Origin: Bradyrhizobium sp. CB1015 | Lineage (GTDB): Bacteria; Pseudomonadota; Alphaproteobacteria; Rhizobiales; Xanthobacteraceae | Reading direction: 5' to 3' | Assembly (NCBI RefSeq): GCF_025200925.1 | Contig: NZ_CP104174.1 | Coordinates: 3,286,001-3,350,000, forward strand | Length of the DNA: 64,000 nucleotides | Shown here: positions 59,880 through 64,000 of the stretch, piece after piece | How the letters are laid out: every line of letters begins with the position of its first letter | Numbering within the stretch: the first letter of the stretch is position 1 | Program-made: the position numbers and the translations under genes | Notes under the pieces: model-generated | Databases searched by the model: none | The model's input: only the letters and a program-made list of their open reading frames with translations | What the model was told of the DNA's origin: nothing

Positions 59880-60752
59880 TCACCCCCGCTTCGCCCGGTC
59901 CTTCTCGTTCTGCGCCATGATGCTCTCGCGCGCGGTCTTCCAGTCGTCGTCGCTCCAGTCGCGGAGCTGGTAGAAATTGCCGCCCATGGCGAGTGCCTGC
60001 GCGCCGTCCATGGCGATGGTCTCGCCGTTGATCCAGTCGCAGCCGCCGGAGATCAGGAACACGGCAACGTTCTGCAGCTCCTCCATGGTGCCGACGCGGC
60101 CCATCGGGTTCATCGCCTTGGTGCGCGCGCCGGCTTCGTCGCCGGGCTTGATGCGCTTGCTCATGCCCTCGGTCGGGATCTCGCCCGGCGCGATGGTGTT
60201 GAGGCGGATGCCGTAGCGGCCCCATTCGGCCGCGAGCGACATCGTCATGGCGTGGATCGCCGACTTGCTCATCGCCGATGGCACCACGTAAGGCGAGCCG
60301 TTGCGCACCCAGGTCGTGGTGATCGAGACGACGTTGCCGGGCTGCTTCAATACGATCCAGCGCTTGCCGATCGCGTGGGTCACGTAGAACGTGCCGTGCA
60401 TGACGATGTTGGCGACCGCATCGAAGCCGCGCGGCGAGAGCTCCTCGGTGCGCGAGATGAAATTGCCGGCGGCATTGTTGATGAGATCGGTGAGGGGACC
60501 ATCGCGGAAGATGGTCTCGACCATCTCCTCGACCGCGAGCGCATTGCGGATGTCGACGCCGTGGCTGGTGACGCGGCCGCCGTAGCGATCCATCAGCTCG
60601 GTCGCGGTCTCGTCGCACACGATCTTGCGCCGGCCGCAGATGTGCAGCTCGGCGCCGAGCTGGAGGAAGCGCGCCGCCATCGACTTGCCGAGACCGGTGC
60701 CGCCGCCGGTCACGAGAATGCGCCGGCCGGCCAGAAGATTTTCCTTGAACAT
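59880..60752 (-). CDS. SDR family oxidoreductase (2,4-dienoyl-CoA reductase-like)
   Basis: Rossmann-fold enzyme of 290 residues: cofactor loop VTGGGTGLGKSMAARFLQLG, NNAAGNF in place of NNAG, and catalytic region SPYVVPSAMSKSAIHAM, where Lys is kept and Ser occupies the usual Tyr position, as in 2,4-dienoyl-CoA reductases. NADPH-dependent reduction of an unsaturated acyl-CoA is the best guess. Start MFKENLLAG. It is divergent from the crotonase at 60858, with a palindrome between. Confidence 0.87.
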   Translation of the reverse strand: MFKENLLAGRRILVTGGGTGLGKSMAARFLQLGAELHICGRRKIVCDETATELMDRYGGRVTSHGVDIRNALAVEEMVETIFRDGPLTDLINNAAGNFISRTEELSPRGFDAVANIVMHGTFYVTHAIGKRWIVLKQPGNVVSITTTWVRNGSPYVVPSAMSKSAIHAMTMSLAAEWGRYGIRLNTIAPGEIPTEGMSKRIKPGDEAGARTKAMNPMGRVGTMEELQNVAVFLISGGCDWINGETIAMDGAQALAMGGNFYQLRDWSDDDWKTARESIMAQNEKDRAKRG

Positions 60753-60777
60753 GGCTGTTTCCCCCGTAGGGATTGTC

Positions 60778-60797
60778 AGTTAATTGGTCGATTGACT
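60778..60797. promoter_or_regulatory. imperfect 20-bp palindrome between divergent acyl-CoA genes
   Basis: AGTTAATTGG and TCGATTGACT are inverted copies with 7 of 10 positions matching, in the 105-base gap between the SDR and crotonase genes. It looks like an operator for a TetR-type fatty-acid or acyl-CoA regulator not present in the window. Confidence 0.5.
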
Positions 60798-60857
60798 AAA
60801 TCTCGCCGCCGGCGTCCTGTAAAGCGGCACTGAACAAGAACAGGGGAGAATTCGTCC

Positions 60858-61667
60858 ATGGAAGATCGCGTCTCGATCTCGATCTCGGAAGGCGTCGCCG
60901 ACGTGCGCCTGGTGCGCGCCGACAAGATGAACGCGCTGGATCAGCCCATGTTCGAGGCGCTCGTCGCCGCAACCGACCGGCTTTCGAAGGAAAAAGGCGT
61001 GCGTGCCGTCGTGCTCTCGGGCGAAGGCCGCGCCTTCTGCGCCGGGCTGGACATGGGACGTTTTGCCGCCATGAAGGAGAAGGGCGGCAACGGAATTCCG
61101 GGTGGCGAAAATCGCGATCTCACGGTGCGCACCTATGGCAAGGCCAACTTCGCGCAACAGGCGGTGTGGGGCTGGCGTCAGCTTCCGATGCCCGTGATCG
61201 CGGCCGTGCATGGCGTCGCCTTCGGCGGCGGCTTTCAGCTCTCGCTCGGCGCCGACATGCGCTTTCTCAGCTCGGATGCGCGGATGTCGATCATGGAGAT
61301 CAAATGGGGCCTCGTGCCCGACATGGCGGGCACGCCGATCCTGGCCTCGCTGGTGCGCGACGACATCCTGCGCGATCTCACCTACACCGGCCGCATCTTC
61401 TCCGCGCAGGAGGCGATGGCTTACGGCCTTGCCACGCGCATCTGCGACGATCCGCGTGCTGCGGCGCTGGACGTCGCGCGCGAGATCGCAGGGAAAAGCC
61501 CGGATGCGATCCGCGCGGCCAAGCGGATGCTGAACAATCTCTCGGTCGATCCGGGCCCGGCGCTGCTCGCCGAATCCGTCGAGCAGCAGAAGCTGATCGG
61601 CAGCCCCAACCAGACCGAGGCGGTCCGCGCCAACCTGGAGAAGCGCGCGCCGAATTTTGCGGATTAA
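60858..61667 (+). CDS. crotonase / enoyl-CoA hydratase family protein
   Basis: 269-residue crotonase. GEGRAFCAGLDMGRF and HGVAFGGGFQLSLGADM form the oxyanion hole, and the segment MEIKWGLVPDMAGTPIL holds candidate acid residues. A short insertion after the first loop (MKEKGGNGIPGGEN) distinguishes it from the two other crotonases in this region. AGGGGAG lies ahead of the ATG at 60858. The acyl-CoA synthetase follows after a repeat. Confidence 0.9.
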   Translation: MEDRVSISISEGVADVRLVRADKMNALDQPMFEALVAATDRLSKEKGVRAVVLSGEGRAFCAGLDMGRFAAMKEKGGNGIPGGENRDLTVRTYGKANFAQQAVWGWRQLPMPVIAAVHGVAFGGGFQLSLGADMRFLSSDARMSIMEIKWGLVPDMAGTPILASLVRDDILRDLTYTGRIFSAQEAMAYGLATRICDDPRAAALDVAREIAGKSPDAIRAAKRMLNNLSVDPGPALLAESVEQQKLIGSPNQTEAVRANLEKRAPNFAD

Positions 61668-61674
61668 TCTCTCC

Positions 61675-61754
61675 GTCGTTCCGGGATGGTCCGAAGGACC
61701 AGACCCGGAACCTCGAGATTCCGGGTTCGGCTCTTTGAGCCGCCCCGGAATGAC
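61675..61754. repeat. dispersed palindromic repeat, family B
   Basis: GTCGTTCCGGGATGGTCCG on the left and GCCCCGGAATGAC on the right, with an inner CGGAACCTCGAGATTCCG hairpin, between the crotonase and acyl-CoA synthetase genes. Confidence 0.85.
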
Positions 61755-61779
61755 AACGTAACAACAAAGAAAAACAACA

Positions 61780-63324
61780 ATGAGCCAAACGTCCCCCTTC
61801 CTCGGCATCGTCTCCGGCGACCGCCGCCGTGGCCACACCGAAATCGCAGCCCGCGCCGACCGCATCGCAAGCGGCCTCGCCAAAATCGGCGTCCGCCAAG
61901 GCGATAGCGTCTGCATGCTGATGCGCAACGACATCGCCTTCCTCGAAGCCGCCTACGCCGCGATGCGGCTGGGCGCCTATGGCGTGCCGATCAACTGGCA
62001 CTTCAAGCCGGAGGAGATCACCTACATCCTGAAGGATTCCGGCACCGCAGTCCTGATCGCCCATGCCGACATGCTGCATGGTTTGCGCGATGCGATCCCT
62101 GAGGGAGTCGCTGTGCTCAGCGTGCCGACGCCGCCGGAGATCCTGTCCAACTACAAGATCGATCCGGATCATCTGGCGACGCCGAGCTTCGCGATCGACT
62201 TCGAAGCCTGGCTCGCGCAACATCCGCCCTATGACGGCCCGGTCGTGCCGCAGCCCATGAACATGATCTACACATCGGGCACCACGGGTCATCCCAAGGG
62301 CGTCCGCCGCAACGCGCCGACGCCGGAGCAGCAGGCCGCCGGCGAGCGCATGCGCGCGATGATCTATGGGCTCAAGCTAGGCGCCCGCGCGCTGCTGCCG
62401 GGCCCGCTTTATCATTCCGCACCGAACTCGTTCGGCATCCGTGCCGGCAAGCTCGGCGGCGTGCTGGTGCTGATGCCGCGCTTCGAGGCGGAGGAATTCC
62501 TGCAGGCGATCGAGCGCTACAAAATCGACACCATCTTCATGGTGCCGACCATGTTCATCCGCCTGATGAAGCTGCCCGAGGAGGTGCGCGAGAAATACGA
62601 CGTCTCCTCGCTCCGCCACGTCATCCATGCCGCCGCGCCGTGCCCGGCCGAGGTCAAGCGCGCCATGATCGAATGGTGGGGGCCGGTGATCTACGAATTC
62701 TACGGCTCGACCGAATCCAGCGCCGTGACCTTTGCGACCTCCGAGGACGCGCTGAAGAAGCCCGGGACTGTCGGCAGGATCTCGCCGGGCGCCGAGCTGC
62801 GCTTCATCGGCGAGGACGGTCGCGTGCTCGGCGTCGGCGAGATCGGCGAGATCTATTCCCGCATGGCTGAGATGGCCGACTTCACCTATCACAACAAGCC
62901 GGAGAAGCGCGCCGAGATCGACCGCGACGGCTTCATCACCTCCGGCGACGTCGGCTATATCGATGAAGACGGCTACGTCTTCATCTGTGACCGCAAGCGC
63001 GACATGGTGATCTCGGGCGGCGTCAACATCTATCCGGCCGAGATCGAATCCGTGCTGCACGCCGTATCAGGCGTGCATGATTGCGCCGTGTTCGGCATCC
63101 CCGACGCCGAGTTCGGCGAAGCGCTGATGGCGGTGGTGGAGCCGCAACCCGGGATCACGCTCGCTGCCTCCGATGTCCGCGCCGCGCTGAAGGCGCATCT
63201 GGCCGATTACAAGGTGCCCAAGCACATCGAGATCCGCAGCGACCTGCCGCGCGAAGATTCCGGAAAAATCTTCAAGCGCCGCCTGCGCGATCCCTATTGG
63301 GAGCAGGCGGGCCGGAAGATCTAG
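61780..63324 (+). CDS. acyl-CoA synthetase (AMP-forming)
   Basis: ANL-superfamily ligase of 514 residues that activates a carboxylic acid to its CoA ester. The P-loop is MIYTSGTTGHPKGVRR, the A5 motif EFYGSTESSAVTF, the hinge segment SGDVGYIDEDGYVFICDRKRDMVISGGVNIYP and the catalytic Lys is in LPREDSGKIFKRRLRD. In Lva-type loci such an enzyme (LvaE) starts the pathway by loading the hydroxy acid onto CoA, and that fits here. The exact substrate is unknown. Confidence 0.92.
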   Translation: MSQTSPFLGIVSGDRRRGHTEIAARADRIASGLAKIGVRQGDSVCMLMRNDIAFLEAAYAAMRLGAYGVPINWHFKPEEITYILKDSGTAVLIAHADMLHGLRDAIPEGVAVLSVPTPPEILSNYKIDPDHLATPSFAIDFEAWLAQHPPYDGPVVPQPMNMIYTSGTTGHPKGVRRNAPTPEQQAAGERMRAMIYGLKLGARALLPGPLYHSAPNSFGIRAGKLGGVLVLMPRFEAEEFLQAIERYKIDTIFMVPTMFIRLMKLPEEVREKYDVSSLRHVIHAAAPCPAEVKRAMIEWWGPVIYEFYGSTESSAVTFATSEDALKKPGTVGRISPGAELRFIGEDGRVLGVGEIGEIYSRMAEMADFTYHNKPEKRAEIDRDGFITSGDVGYIDEDGYVFICDRKRDMVISGGVNIYPAEIESVLHAVSGVHDCAVFGIPDAEFGEALMAVVEPQPGITLAASDVRAALKAHLADYKVPKHIEIRSDLPREDSGKIFKRRLRDPYWEQAGRKI

Positions 63325-63332
63325 CGCCCTTC

Positions 63333-63475
63333 GTAGCCCGGATGGAGCGCACGCGTAATCCGGGGTCTTTCGCCGCGGAGAGATCATCCTGGATTGCGCT
63401 GCGCTCCATCCAGGCTACGCCGCTGTCGCCGCGGAGTGACTTTCCCGGATTGCGCTGCGCTCCATCCGGGCTACG
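63333..63475. repeat. dispersed palindromic repeat, family C, compound copy
   Basis: GTAGCCCGGATGGAGCGCA is followed by two successive right arms, one reading TGCGCTCCATCCAGGCTAC and the other TGCGCTCCATCCGGGCTAC, so one half has been duplicated. The rest of the 63325-63542 gap is without a gene. Confidence 0.85.
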
Positions 63476-63542
63476 TTACTGTCTTCGCAGGGACAGATTT
63501 CGTACCTATATGAACGGTGGTCACCAACCTCCGGATCATCCC

Positions 63543-63947
63543 ATGGCGCCCGTTTCCATCCTGCTCAACATCCTCTGGATCCTCATCGGCGGCGCCTGGA
63601 TGGCGTTCGGCTGGTTGATCGCCGCGATCGTCATGGCGATCACCATCATCGGCCTGCCCTGGGCGCGGGCGGCGTTCAACATCGCCGTCTACACGCTGCT
63701 GCCGTTCGGCTCGAAGGCGGTCAGCCGCTACGACGTTACCGGCGTTGAGGATATCGGCACCGGCCCGCTCGGGGTGATCGGCAACATCATCTGGTTCGTG
63801 CTCGCCGGCTGGTGGCTGGCGCTCGGTCACCTCCTGACCGCCCTCGTGCTCGCGGTCACCATCATCGGCATCCCCTTCGCCTGGGCCCATCTGAAGCTCG
63901 CCGGCATCGCGCTCTGGCCGATCGGCAAGGTGATCGTGCCGGCGTAG
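63543..63947 (+). CDS. YccF domain-containing membrane protein
   Basis: Small inner-membrane protein of 134 residues made of two YccF repeats: LLNILWILIGGAWMAFGWLIA and IGNIIWFVLAGWWLALGHLL, each followed by an AITIIGLPWARAAF-like or AVTIIGIPFAWAHL-like stretch. Four hydrophobic helices are likely. Function unknown. The start MAPVSILL is preferred; an ATG at 63510 would add 11 polar residues. Confidence 0.87.
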   Translation: MAPVSILLNILWILIGGAWMAFGWLIAAIVMAITIIGLPWARAAFNIAVYTLLPFGSKAVSRYDVTGVEDIGTGPLGVIGNIIWFVLAGWWLALGHLLTALVLAVTIIGIPFAWAHLKLAGIALWPIGKVIVPA

Positions 63948-63962
63948 GGCGACCGCGTGGCC

Positions 63963-64000
63963 CGTAGGATGGGTAGAGCGCCAGCGAAACTCATCATCCA
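63963..64000. repeat. partial dispersed repeat at the window edge
   Basis: GTAGGATGGGTAGAGCGCC and GCGAAACTCATCATCC look like the left half of a repeat related in style to the one at 24583; the right half is outside the window. Confidence 0.5.

Overview
The window looks like chromosomal DNA of a Bradyrhizobium-type alphaproteobacterium (Nitrobacteraceae). The grounds are high G+C coding DNA, many acyl-CoA and ABC-transport catabolic genes, and intergenic gaps packed with long dispersed palindromic repeats of the kind common in that group. No rRNA, tRNA, CRISPR array, transposase or phage gene was seen. The genus is an inference; the family-level reading is more secure.

Layout. (1) 158-9172: an alpha/beta hydrolase, then the phenylacetate pathway genes paaX and paaABCDE-paaI-paaK, closed by a rho-independent terminator just ahead of a quinone-oxidoreductase-like gene. 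(2) 9175-14527: a YeeE/YedE sulfur transporter, a fused hydrolase-OsmC protein, a sulfite-oxidase-like molybdoenzyme, and a P450-[3Fe-4S] ferredoxin pair divergent from a TetR regulator. (3) 14524-24573: a polar amino-acid uptake locus (binding protein, two permeases, no ATPase) with a class III aminotransferase, an RpiR regulator, an Asp/Glu racemase-like protein, an amidase, an atypical SDR and a tartrate-dehydrogenase-like enzyme. (4) 24732-35548: a SUFU-domain protein; a LysR regulator followed by an M20 hydrolase, a D-2-hydroxyacid dehydrogenase and an Ldh-family dehydrogenase; and, divergently, a DUF1445 hydro-lyase with a complete Liv-type ABC transporter. (5) 35733-39509: L-threonate/tetronate catabolism genes otnC, ltnD, otnI and otnK. 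(6) 39683-43304: two related chemoreceptors, one with an Aer-like PAS domain. (7) 43418-47461: a thiolase-like TLP1 protein, a nitronate monooxygenase and a YghU-type GST. (8) 47851-63324: an acyl-CoA locus with an ACAD10/11-like dehydrogenase, SDRs, crotonases, an APH-family kinase, a DUF6285 protein, a second acyl-CoA dehydrogenase and an acyl-CoA synthetase. Together these resemble the Lva-type 4-hydroxyacyl-CoA pathway. (9) 63543-63947: a YccF membrane protein.

The least explained part is 53031-57393, a lower-G+C block inside region 8. It encodes secreted proteins on the minus strand: an ~800-residue Cys-rich protein with a single CxxCH motif, and a smaller secreted protein whose reading frame breaks and resumes in the -1 frame. 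Nothing there was recognised as a named system. It looks horizontally acquired and is the best candidate for something undescribed.

Functional logic: most loci pair an importer or activating enzyme with CoA-dependent or dehydrogenase chemistry and a local regulator. Several divergent promoters carry clear palindromes, the best being a perfect 21-bp one in front of the LysR gene.
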